Below, piece by piece: positions 1 through 7,130 of a stretch of DNA of 9,733 nt. The notes under the pieces are model-generated. The model was not told where the DNA came from. It saw only the letters and a list, made by a program, of their open reading frames with translations, and did no database searches. This DNA is from Gammaproteobacteria bacterium (GTDB lineage: Bacteria > Pseudomonadota > Gammaproteobacteria > Pseudomonadales > GM7GCV1), in contig JAURLY010000205.1 of assembly GCA_030830945.1 (NCBI GenBank), positions 1 through 9,733 on the forward strand. The letters are read 5' to 3'. Every line of letters begins with the position of its first letter. The first letter of the stretch is position 1. A program made the translations under genes and the position numbers.

Positions 1-478
1 TAAGCTGGCGAATAGCTTCCAGGAATGGCTGGGATTCAATGTCACCCACGGTACCGCCAATTTCTACGATGGCAATATCATAGCCAACCCCACCATCAAG
101 AACGCGCCGCTTGATTTCATCGGTTACGTGGGGAATTACCTGAACTGTGCCACCCAGGTAATCGCCTCGTCGCTCTCGGCGCAGAATGGTTTCATACACC
201 TGACCGGTGGTGAAATTATTGCGTTTTGAGGTTTTGCTACGGAGAAAGCGTTCGTAATGTCCCAAATCCAGGTCGGTTTCGGCACCATCTTCTGTGACAA
301 AAACTTCCCCATGCTGAAATGGGCTCATTGTTCCTGGGTCTACATTCAAATAGGGATCCAGTTTTAAAATAGTGACTTCAAGAGAGCGAGACTCAAGAAT
401 AGCGCCCAAAGATGCGGCGGCAATCCCTTTACCTAAAGAAGAAACTACTCCACCAGTGACAAAGATATAACGAGTCAT
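1..478 (-). CDS. pyrG: CTP synthase, N-terminal part (runs off the window)
   Basis: CTP synthase makes CTP from UTP, ATP and glutamine, the last step of de novo pyrimidine nucleotide synthesis in the cytoplasm. Translating from the ATG at 478-476 gives 159 residues with no stop before the window edge, against about 540 for the whole protein. Only the N-terminal synthetase (amidoligase) domain is therefore visible; the glutamine amidotransferase domain lies outside. The start MTRYIFVTGG leads into the P-loop-like VVSSLGKGIAAASLG (residues 11-25). The blocks KLDPYLNVDPGTMSP, HGEVFVTEDGAETDLDLGHYERF and VEIGGTVGDIES follow. D71 and E139 align with the Mg-binding D72 and E140 of the E. coli enzyme. 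A modest ribosome site (AGGT, about 5 bases upstream) precedes the ATG. The gene follows tilS after 142 bp, the arrangement seen in Pseudomonas relatives. Identification is essentially certain; only completeness is unknown. Confidence 0.98.
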   Translation of the reverse strand, partial: MTRYIFVTGGVVSSLGKGIAAASLGAILESRSLEVTILKLDPYLNVDPGTMSPFQHGEVFVTEDGAETDLDLGHYERFLRSKTSKRNNFTTGQVYETILRRERRGDYLGGTVQVIPHVTDEIKRRVLDGGVGYDIAIVEIGGTVGDIESQPFLEAIRQL

Positions 479-567
479 GAACTACCTAAATAGGTGTAAT
501 AAAGGCGGGAGTTTGATTCCATCTTCGGCATGAAAAAAGGAATAAACCTTCCGCGAGATGGGCGTTC

Positions 568-596
568 AGTCTACCGGAAAGCACCCCTTCGCTCAA
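568..596 (-). promoter_or_regulatory. Putative sigma70 promoter for pyrG
   Basis: Reading on the minus strand, TTGAGC (596-591) and TAGACT (573-568) are separated by exactly 17 bases. Each hexamer matches 4 of 6 positions of the sigma70 -35 and -10 consensus. A transcript would begin near 561 and leave an untranslated leader of about 80 bases before the pyrG ATG at 478. The position, in the only sizeable gap of the cluster and just after the tilS stop, fits a promoter giving pyrG its own expression. This is a by-eye match with no scoring, so it is a reasonable candidate only. Transcription from the upstream genes may also reach pyrG, since I see no strong terminator after tilS. Confidence 0.45.
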
Positions 597-620
597 TCTT
601 AACCCACCTAAAAATGACAT

Positions 621-1889
621 CTATTTGCGTACCCATTCAAATCGATGCTCCGTACAGAAAATGCGATCCCCCACAGCAATTAATTGCCCCCCTTGATAAA
701 TCAAGGGGATCCGATCACGAAGCCAGGGTTCTACTGAATATTCTTGCAGTATTTTTTTTAAGGTTTGCGAATGCTTTCGTCCTTCTGGCTTGAGTCTCTC
801 GCCTCCCGATCGAAAACGAACGGTAAAGTCTTCAGGCTCACCTTTAATCAAACTCAGGGTTCCGCCCGCCAGATCCAAAGGCGCCTTACCGTTCCACGGC
901 CGGGCTTGCTCAGGCGCCATATTCTTTTGCGCTGGCAGTAAATACAATCGAGCCTGAAAACGTCTTAGTTCAGTCTTTCCAAGTAAATACAAGGGTTCTG
1001 AGTCCGGTTTTGACAAAATAAATTGGGAGAGCGCCTCTTCGGCATTCAATGCTTCGGGGATCATGCCCAGATTAACAAACAAAAATCTTCTCAAGAGCAA
1101 GGACTGCTGAGGCGCTGGAAGCATGCCTACTTTTTCGATATCCATACTGCCAATCACATCACTGGCGTTTTCGCCAATATAGTCAACACGCGCCAGCAGT
1201 TCATCGGCGAAATCATCTAGCAAGCCAATATCCTGTCGCAAACGTTTGGCGCTTAGGAGTATTGATTTAATTGCATTTGGCCAACGCGATTGCACATATG
1301 GAAGAAGCTTATGTCTAATGTAATTGCGATCAAAGGATTGATCTTTATTACTTTCGTCTTCTATCCATTCAATGCCTTGCGCCAGAGCTATTTCTTTCAA
1401 GTCTGATTTTGGGTGAGTTATCAGAGGGCGTATAAGCGTGCCTCTGACAAAGTTTCTCTCTGCAGGGATTCCTGCGAGGCCCCGTGCGCCAGAACCCCGA
1501 AAGAGGCGAAAAAGGACTGTTTCAGCCTGGTCATCTGCATGATGCCCCAATAACAGCAAGGCCCCTTCCTGCATATGGCTGGAAAATACTTTATTACGGG
1601 CATCCCTACCCTCAACTTCGGAAAAACCATTTGGGAAATGAAGTCGCTCGACAACCAGCTGGATTTTGAGTTTTTGTGCCTGATGTTCACAAAACTTTTG
1701 CCATTGATCCGCATCAGGACTAATTCCGTGGTTGCAATGAATCGCAACAACCCTATGGTTATCTAGGACATCGCATACGGCATGCAAAAGCAGGCTTGAG
1801 TCAAGCCCACCGCTAAAGCCTACATAGACAGGCTTGTTCGTCGTTGGCAGCTGGTTTTCAATCTGCTCAAGCAATTGCGAATAGCTCAT
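621..1889 (-). CDS. tilS: tRNA(Ile)-lysidine synthase
   Basis: TilS uses ATP to attach lysine to C34 of the CAU-anticodon tRNA-Ile, making lysidine. This switches both its amino acid identity and its codon reading from AUG to AUA. The 422-residue protein (E. coli about 432) has the PP-loop ATP-binding motif SGGLDSS at residues 26-32. The family block GHHADDQAETVLFRLFRGSG starts at 115, and a DESNKD...RNYIRHKLLP segment spans 178-197. The C-terminal TilS domain lies around 356-412 and includes RFRSGGERLKPEGRKHSQTLK. The ATG at 1889-1887 is preceded by GGTGA, a good anti-Shine-Dalgarno match that overlaps the dnaE stop codon (TAG at 1900-1898). Only 8 bases separate the two genes, so tilS is probably translated from the dnaE message. 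In most relatives accA sits between dnaE and tilS; it is absent here. All key motifs are intact. Confidence 0.97.
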   Translation of the reverse strand: MSYSQLLEQIENQLPTTNKPVYVGFSGGLDSSLLLHAVCDVLDNHRVVAIHCNHGISPDADQWQKFCEHQAQKLKIQLVVERLHFPNGFSEVEGRDARNKVFSSHMQEGALLLLGHHADDQAETVLFRLFRGSGARGLAGIPAERNFVRGTLIRPLITHPKSDLKEIALAQGIEWIEDESNKDQSFDRNYIRHKLLPYVQSRWPNAIKSILLSAKRLRQDIGLLDDFADELLARVDYIGENASDVIGSMDIEKVGMLPAPQQSLLLRRFLFVNLGMIPEALNAEEALSQFILSKPDSEPLYLLGKTELRRFQARLYLLPAQKNMAPEQARPWNGKAPLDLAGGTLSLIKGEPEDFTVRFRSGGERLKPEGRKHSQTLKKILQEYSVEPWLRDRIPLIYQGGQLIAVGDRIFCTEHRFEWVRK

Positions 1890-1897
1890 CTGGTCAC

Positions 1898-4800
1898 CTA
1901 AAAAGTAAGGGATACGGAATCACTACCCAGCAACTGTTTAAGTTTGTGGATCAATTCATCGCTGGGTTCAACATTCCACTGATCCCCCAGGCTTAATTCC
2001 CCCCCATAGCCATTGAGGCGATAACGAACTCGTAGAGGGCAGTTGCCTCCAATAAAAGGCATCAAAGCATCACGCAGTTGGTCTATGGTCTCTGGCTCCA
2101 TAGCTATACCGTCGATATTGAGCGCAAGCCCCTGGGCGCACTTGCGCCTCATATCGTAGAGCGTAACCACTCTCTCTCCTCGCACTCGCAATGACCCATT
2201 GTAGTCATCGTGCTCGACCTGCCCCTCAACCAGAACCATGGCATCTTTGACCAAAAACTGACGACACTCTTCGAAAGCATCAGCAAAGAGGGTGACATCA
2301 ATACGACCGCTGCGATCATCAAGGGAAACAATCGCCATATTATCGCCACGCTTGGTCTTGATAGTGCGAATACCGATAACCAGGCCGCCTAGCCATTGTT
2401 TGCTTCGGCTTGCCTTAAGGCTACTGATTTTGTGCTTGCTGAGTGCATAGATTTCATCAGCGTAATCGTCCAAAGGATGGCCAGTTAGGAAAAGTCCAAT
2501 TGTGTCTTTTTCTTTTTGCAGAACTTCACGGTTGCTCCAGGGGAAGAACTCCACTGGCGTCTGGTAGCAAGCGCCTGCTTTTTGCTTTTCAGCGCCGGCA
2601 CCACCAAAAAGATCCTCAATGCCCGCGCTGAGATTTTGCGCATTCTGTTCTGCCGTTTTGATGGCTTCTGGCAATAGTGCCAATAACTGTGCACGAGAAC
2701 TTCCTTTGGTCTCTGACCTGGGGCCTATTTCATCAATGGCACCTGCCAGCACCAAAGCTTCCAAAGAGCGCTTGTTCACTTTACGTAAATCAACACGAGA
2801 GCAAAAATCAAAAAGGTCTTTGTAGGGGCCGTCATTTTTTCTATTTTCGATAATGGACTCAATTGCGCCATCACCTAGCCCCTTGATTGCCCCCAGCCCA
2901 TAGACAATATCGCCTTCATCGTTAACGGAGAAGCCCAGCTGCCCAGCATTAACATTTGGGGGGGTCAGGTTTAACCCCATGGAATTACATTCATCCACAA
3001 AGGTAACAATCTTGTCTGTATTCTGCATATCGGCAGACATTACCGCGGCCATAAACTCGGCTGGGTAGTGGGCTTTTAACCAGGCCGTCTGGTAGGCAAC
3101 CAGTGCATATGCCGCGGAGTGCGATTTATTGAAACCATAGCCAGCAAATTTCTCCATTAGGTCAAACAGGTTTGATGCCAGGTCAGCATCGATGCCACGT
3201 CCCTGGGCCCCCTCCATAAAGATTTCCCGCTGTTTAGCCATCTCTTCGGCTTTTTTCTTGCCCATGGCACGACGTAACAAATCAGCTCCGCCCAGCGTGT
3301 AGTTTCCGATTATCTGGGCAATTTGCATCACCTGCTCTTGGTACAAAATGATGCCGTAAGTAGGCTCTAGAACCGGTTTTAATTCTTCGTGCTGATACTT
3401 GGGATGAGGATAAGCGACTTGCTCGCGACCATGCTTGCGATTGATAAAGTCATCTACCATGCCCGATTGCAGCGGGCCAGGCCTAAACAGGGCTACTAAA
3501 GCGATGATGTCTTCGAAACAACTTGGCAGCTGCCGTCTAATCAGGTCTTTCATCCCACGAGATTCCAGCTGGAATACTGCAGTGGTCTCTGCCCTCTGCA
3601 ACATTTCAAACGTCGTCTTATCTTCCAGATCGATGCGATCAATATTTATCGGTTGAAGCGCTTCTTTTTCGCGTCTCTCGTTGACCATTTTTACCGCCCA
3701 GTCAATGATCGTCAGGGTACGCAAGCCTAAAAAGTCGAATTTAACCAGCCCGACAGATTCCACATCATCCTTGTCGTACTGGGTGACCAAACCTTCTCCT
3801 CTTTCATCGCAATACAAAGGGGCAAAATCAGTTAGCTTGGTCGGCGCAATAACCACGCCACCAGCGTGTTTTCCGCAGTTTCTGGCTATACCTTCCAGCT
3901 GAAGCGCCATATCCCAAATCTCCTGAGCCTCACCGTCTTCCTCCAGAAACTTGCGTACCTGCTCTTCCTGCTCAAATGCCTTTTGCAGTGTCATCCCGAC
4001 TTCGAATGGAATCATTTTGGATAATCTATCCGCGAGCCCATAAGACTTACCCTGGACCCTTGCCACATCACGAACTACTGCTTTAGCAGCCATTGTCCCG
4101 AATGTAACAATCTGGGAAACCGCCATTCGACCATAGGTTTCGGCAACATACTCAATGACGCGATCACGATTATCCATGCAGAAATCGATATCAAAATCGG
4201 GCATGGATACCCGCTCGGGATTTAGGAACCGTTCAAAAAGCAGGTCGTATTCAAGTGGATCCAGATCTGTAATTAACAGTGAGTATGCGACAACAGAACC
4301 GGCGCCGGAGCCTCGCCCCGGCCCAACTGGGATTTGGTGCTCTTTGGCCCACTGGATAAAATCCATCACAATCAGGAAATATCCCGGAAAACCCATCTGG
4401 ATAATGATGTCCAACTCAAAATTCAATCGATCTACATACGCCTGCCGCCTTTCTTCATAGTCTGGCCCGGCCTTATCCAGAATAATTTCCAGACGCTTTT
4501 CCAGTCCTTCATGGGAAATTTTTCGAAAAAATTCGGCCTCGGTCATGCCTTCGGGTATAGGGTATTCGGGTAAGAAGTAACTTCCCAAACCGAGCTCTAC
4601 ATTACAACGCTGGGCAATACGTACGGTATTTTCAATCGCCTCGGGAATATCTGAAAACAGCTCGATCATTTCCTCTGGGGAACGCAAATATTGTTTTTCG
4701 GAATATTTCCTGACTCTGGCCGGATTTGTCAGTGATTCGCCATCATGAATACAAACCCGAGCTTCATGCGCCTCGAACTCTTGTTCTGTTAAAAACCGAA

Positions 4801-5392
4801 CATCGTTGGTAGCAACCAGGGGGCAACCCTTTTGGCTGGCCATCTTTACCGCAGCTTCAATGTATTCATTTTCATCTGGACGACCGGTGCGCTGGAGCTC
4901 TAGATAGAACCGCCCCGGATAGAGCTGCATCCAGGATTGGAGACAACTATTTGCTTGTTCTTCCTTGCCTTTGGTAAGCCACTGCCCTATTTCGCCACTG
5001 GTGGCCCCTGATAGACAAATAACGGACTCTGACAGCTTTTCGAGCCAGGATCGCTGTATCAGAGTTTTTCCCGTTTCCTGGCCATGAAGATACGCGCGAG
5101 AAATTAATTCAATGATATTTTTATAGCCTTGGTCATTCATGGCCAAGAGTGACATTGAGGCAGTGTAGCCTTCACCCAAATCCAGCAAGAAATCACTGCC
5201 AATTATGGGTTTAATACCTTCTGCCCTCGCGGCTTTATAGAATTTAACAACGGCAAAGAGGTTAGTTTGATCTGTCAGGGCAACCGCAGGCATTCCCTGT
5301 TCTTTGCATGCAGCAACCAAGGGTTTTATCCGAAGAATACTATCGACAAGCGAGTACTCAGATCGCAGGTTGAGATGAACAAACTGGCTCAA
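1898..5392 (-). CDS. dnaE: DNA polymerase III alpha subunit
   Basis: This is the catalytic subunit of the replicative DNA polymerase, acting with the epsilon proofreader and the beta clamp. At 1164 residues it is full length (E. coli 1160). In order: PHP domain (about 1-270), palm with the catalytic aspartates D401 and D403 (in PDFDIDF, 398-404) and D553 (in VKFDFLGLRTL), thumb and fingers with GPGRGSGAGS (357-366) and RAMGKKK (708-714), helix-hairpin-helix region near 830-890, clamp-binding peptide near 925-929, OB fold (about 1000-1080) and tau-binding C-terminal domain. The start is a TTG at 5392-5390. An in-frame stop at 5419-5417 lies upstream with no ATG between, and AAGGA sits 7 bases before the TTG. 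The PHP metal site is degenerate (R10 and Q42 where active PHP domains have histidines), as in E. coli, so proofreading should come from DnaQ. It lies 36 bases after rnhB. Confidence 0.98.
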   Translation of the reverse strand: MSQFVHLNLRSEYSLVDSILRIKPLVAACKEQGMPAVALTDQTNLFAVVKFYKAARAEGIKPIIGSDFLLDLGEGYTASMSLLAMNDQGYKNIIELISRAYLHGQETGKTLIQRSWLEKLSESVICLSGATSGEIGQWLTKGKEEQANSCLQSWMQLYPGRFYLELQRTGRPDENEYIEAAVKMASQKGCPLVATNDVRFLTEQEFEAHEARVCIHDGESLTNPARVRKYSEKQYLRSPEEMIELFSDIPEAIENTVRIAQRCNVELGLGSYFLPEYPIPEGMTEAEFFRKISHEGLEKRLEIILDKAGPDYEERRQAYVDRLNFELDIIIQMGFPGYFLIVMDFIQWAKEHQIPVGPGRGSGAGSVVAYSLLITDLDPLEYDLLFERFLNPERVSMPDFDIDFCMDNRDRVIEYVAETYGRMAVSQIVTFGTMAAKAVVRDVARVQGKSYGLADRLSKMIPFEVGMTLQKAFEQEEQVRKFLEEDGEAQEIWDMALQLEGIARNCGKHAGGVVIAPTKLTDFAPLYCDERGEGLVTQYDKDDVESVGLVKFDFLGLRTLTIIDWAVKMVNERREKEALQPINIDRIDLEDKTTFEMLQRAETTAVFQLESRGMKDLIRRQLPSCFEDIIALVALFRPGPLQSGMVDDFINRKHGREQVAYPHPKYQHEELKPVLEPTYGIILYQEQVMQIAQIIGNYTLGGADLLRRAMGKKKAEEMAKQREIFMEGAQGRGIDADLASNLFDLMEKFAGYGFNKSHSAAYALVAYQTAWLKAHYPAEFMAAVMSADMQNTDKIVTFVDECNSMGLNLTPPNVNAGQLGFSVNDEGDIVYGLGAIKGLGDGAIESIIENRKNDGPYKDLFDFCSRVDLRKVNKRSLEALVLAGAIDEIGPRSETKGSSRAQLLALLPEAIKTAEQNAQNLSAGIEDLFGGAGAEKQKAGACYQTPVEFFPWSNREVLQKEKDTIGLFLTGHPLDDYADEIYALSKHKISSLKASRSKQWLGGLVIGIRTIKTKRGDNMAIVSLDDRSGRIDVTLFADAFEECRQFLVKDAMVLVEGQVEHDDYNGSLRVRGERVVTLYDMRRKCAQGLALNIDGIAMEPETIDQLRDALMPFIGGNCPLRVRYRLNGYGGELSLGDQWNVEPSDELIHKLKQLLGSDSVSLTF

Positions 5393-5399
5393 GCTAGAT

Positions 5400-5404
5400 T
5401 CCTT
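5400..5404 (-). promoter_or_regulatory. Ribosome binding site that fixes the TTG start of dnaE
   Basis: AAGGA on the minus strand lies 7 bases upstream of the TTG at 5392-5390. No ATG or GTG occurs in this frame between the upstream stop (5419-5417) and the TTG. The encoded start MSQFVHL also lines up with the known N-terminus of the family (E. coli MSEPRFVHL). Together these make TTG the likely true start. Confidence 0.8.
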
Positions 5405-5428
5405 AAAGAGACAAATTTAGTGTTGCCA

Positions 5429-5998
5429 TTATCCAAAAAGCGATGCCTGCTGAACAGGCGCAAAACTTCTTCGGTGAATTTCTGTTGGCCCATGGACGCG
5501 AAGTTTTTCCATGTGTAATTTAGTGGGGTATCCCTTGTGTCGATCAAAACCATACTGCGGATATTGTTGGTGAAATTCCAGCATTTGCTGATCCCGAAAT
5601 ACCTTGGCCAATATTGAAGCGGCAGAAATAGCCGGCTCAAGCGCATCCCCCCCAACAATTGCACGACATTCAATTTGAACCTCAGGGTTGCGGTTTCCAT
5701 CGACCAAAACGAGCTCTGGTAACTCACTGAGTGATTCAACGGCTCGTTTCATCGCAAGCATGGAGGCCTGAAGAATATTGAGCTTATCTATCTCAGCCAC
5801 ACTGGCTTCGGCAATACTCCAGGAAAGTGCGTTTGTTTGTATCTCCCAAAATAAGCGCCGACGGTTCTTTTCACTGAGTTTTTTTGAGTCATTTAACCCC
5901 TCAATTGGTTTAGAGGGATCCAGGATGACAGCAGCAGCAACCACAGAGCCTGCCAGGGGACCTCTTCCGGCCTCATCAACTCCGGCAACCAGTGTCAT
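5429..5998 (-). CDS. rnhB: Ribonuclease HII
   Basis: RNase HII cuts the RNA strand of RNA-DNA hybrids and nicks 5' of single ribonucleotides built into DNA, starting ribonucleotide excision repair. The protein has 189 residues (E. coli 198). The DEDD metal-binding set is complete: D8 and E9 in GVDEAGRGPLAG, D100 in LVDGN, and D118 in VGGDALEP, followed by ISAASILAKVFRD. The family signature YGFDRHKGYPTKLH is at 149-162, and HRRSFAPV follows near the C-terminus. The ATG at 5998-5996 overlaps the lpxB stop as ATGA, so translation is probably coupled; a GGAG lies 11 bases upstream. The last residues, QASLFG, resemble a beta-clamp-binding peptide and extend past the usual conserved end. The order lpxB-rnhB-dnaE is standard in gammaproteobacteria. 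Confidence 0.98.
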   Translation of the reverse strand: MTLVAGVDEAGRGPLAGSVVAAAVILDPSKPIEGLNDSKKLSEKNRRRLFWEIQTNALSWSIAEASVAEIDKLNILQASMLAMKRAVESLSELPELVLVDGNRNPEVQIECRAIVGGDALEPAISAASILAKVFRDQQMLEFHQQYPQYGFDRHKGYPTKLHMEKLRVHGPTEIHRRSFAPVQQASLFG

Positions 5999-7119
5999 CG
6001 ACTACACAGCTCCAGTATCGCTAAAGCAGCCGCGTCACTGGCATCATGTTTAAGTTTTTTGTGTAACAGAACGAATTTTTTAATCATATGTTCACGGATG
6101 ACATCATTCAAAATATGCTGTAAGTCAGTTACTAGCTGCTCTACGTTGCATTCTGCTTGAAGACGCTCCTCGACCAATTTTTCCCCGGCAACCAGATTCG
6201 CCAGCGATATATGTTCACATTGAACCATACGACTACCTATAAACCAGGAAAGCCTATCGGTTTTGTATGCGACAACCATTGGGCACTTCATTAAGAGCGC
6301 TTCCAGGGTAGCTGTTCCCGACGCGACCAAAGCGGCATTTGAACGGGCCAGTATTTCCCTTGTTTTGCCTCGAACAACATGAATATGCTCCTTGCCTTTA
6401 ACAATCTCATCCAGTCGTTGATGGGCTTTTTCGTGTGCAGCTGGAATTAAAAAATTCAAATTTTCCTGATTGAGAAGTAGGCGTTCGGCAACTTCCAGAA
6501 ACACGGGGGCAATCTTTTCAATCTCACTGCCTCGGCTTCCAGGCAACAACGCTATATTGGTTCTCTCAGGCCGACAGATACTGTCCAGTTCCAGGTCAGG
6601 AGCCGGATGAATTTCTATGGGTATTTCATCCGCCATGGGGTGACCAACAAATTTTGCTTGAACTGATTCTCGGTGATAGAAGTCTGCCTCGAAGGGCAAA
6701 AGACAAAGCATGAGATCCACGGCTTTTCGAATGCCTTTCACTCTACCTTGTCGCCAAGCCCAAACAGATGGACTGACATAGTGCACAGTATAAATGCCAG
6801 CTTTTTTCAAAGGCAGTTCGATTCGATGATTGAACTCAGGAGAATCAATACCAATGAAGACATCTGGAGGATTGTTAAGAAAACGCTCTACCAATTGTTT
6901 TTTAATTGCTAATAAAGCAGGTAGCCGCTTTAAAGGTTCGACAAAGCCCATCACCGAAAGCGTTTCCATCGGGAAAAATGACTGAAACCCTTTTGCGATC
7001 ATGCGATCGCCACCTACGCCCTCAAATGAGGCCTCAGGGCATAACTTTCTAATGGAGTCGATAAGGGCAGCACCCAGAAGGTCGCCGGAAGATTCACCTG
7101 CGACTATGGCTACTCGCAT
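5995..7119 (-). CDS. lpxB: Lipid-A-disaccharide synthase
   Basis: LpxB is the inner-membrane-associated GT-B glycosyltransferase that joins UDP-2,3-diacylglucosamine to lipid X (2,3-diacylglucosamine 1-phosphate), giving the tetra-acylated disaccharide of lipid A. The 374-residue protein (E. coli 382) starts MRVAIVAGESSGDLLGA. Family motifs follow: GVGGDRM (35-40), DVFIGIDSPEFN (86-97), VSPSVWAWRQGRV (115-127), LLPGSRGSEI (191-200) and ASGTATLEA (266-274). D92 aligns with the catalytic aspartate reported for this family (D98 in H. influenzae). The ATG is at 7119-7117, 11 bases after the lpxA stop. I see no clear Shine-Dalgarno sequence there, so expression probably depends on translation of lpxA. 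The stop codon overlaps the rnhB start by 4 bases. Nothing appears broken. Confidence 0.98.
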   Translation of the reverse strand: MRVAIVAGESSGDLLGAALIDSIRKLCPEASFEGVGGDRMIAKGFQSFFPMETLSVMGFVEPLKRLPALLAIKKQLVERFLNNPPDVFIGIDSPEFNHRIELPLKKAGIYTVHYVSPSVWAWRQGRVKGIRKAVDLMLCLLPFEADFYHRESVQAKFVGHPMADEIPIEIHPAPDLELDSICRPERTNIALLPGSRGSEIEKIAPVFLEVAERLLLNQENLNFLIPAAHEKAHQRLDEIVKGKEHIHVVRGKTREILARSNAALVASGTATLEALLMKCPMVVAYKTDRLSWFIGSRMVQCEHISLANLVAGEKLVEERLQAECNVEQLVTDLQHILNDVIREHMIKKFVLLHKKLKHDASDAAALAILELCSR

Positions 7120-7130
7120 GATTCAGGTAG

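Noticed and set aside
479..620. Possible rho-independent terminator after tilS
   Set aside because: No GC-rich stem with a following T-run is present directly after the tilS stop. The only hairpin (533-552) is short and relies on G-U pairs.
530..793. 87-codon open frame on the plus strand across the tilS 3' end and the tilS-pyrG gap
   Set aside because: Most of it is antisense to the conserved C-terminal domain of tilS and no recognisable protein features appear. The hydrophobic tail is the complement of tilS codons.
4155..4460. 101-codon open frame on the plus strand opposite dnaE
   Set aside because: It is antisense to the conserved polymerase palm region. The Ser/Arg-rich product is typical of shadow translation, and no promoter or ribosome site was seen.
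5389..5739. 116-codon open frame on the minus strand inside rnhB
   Set aside because: It lies in a different frame of a clear RNase HII gene whose catalytic residues are all intact. Its product resembles no family and it lacks its own ribosome site.
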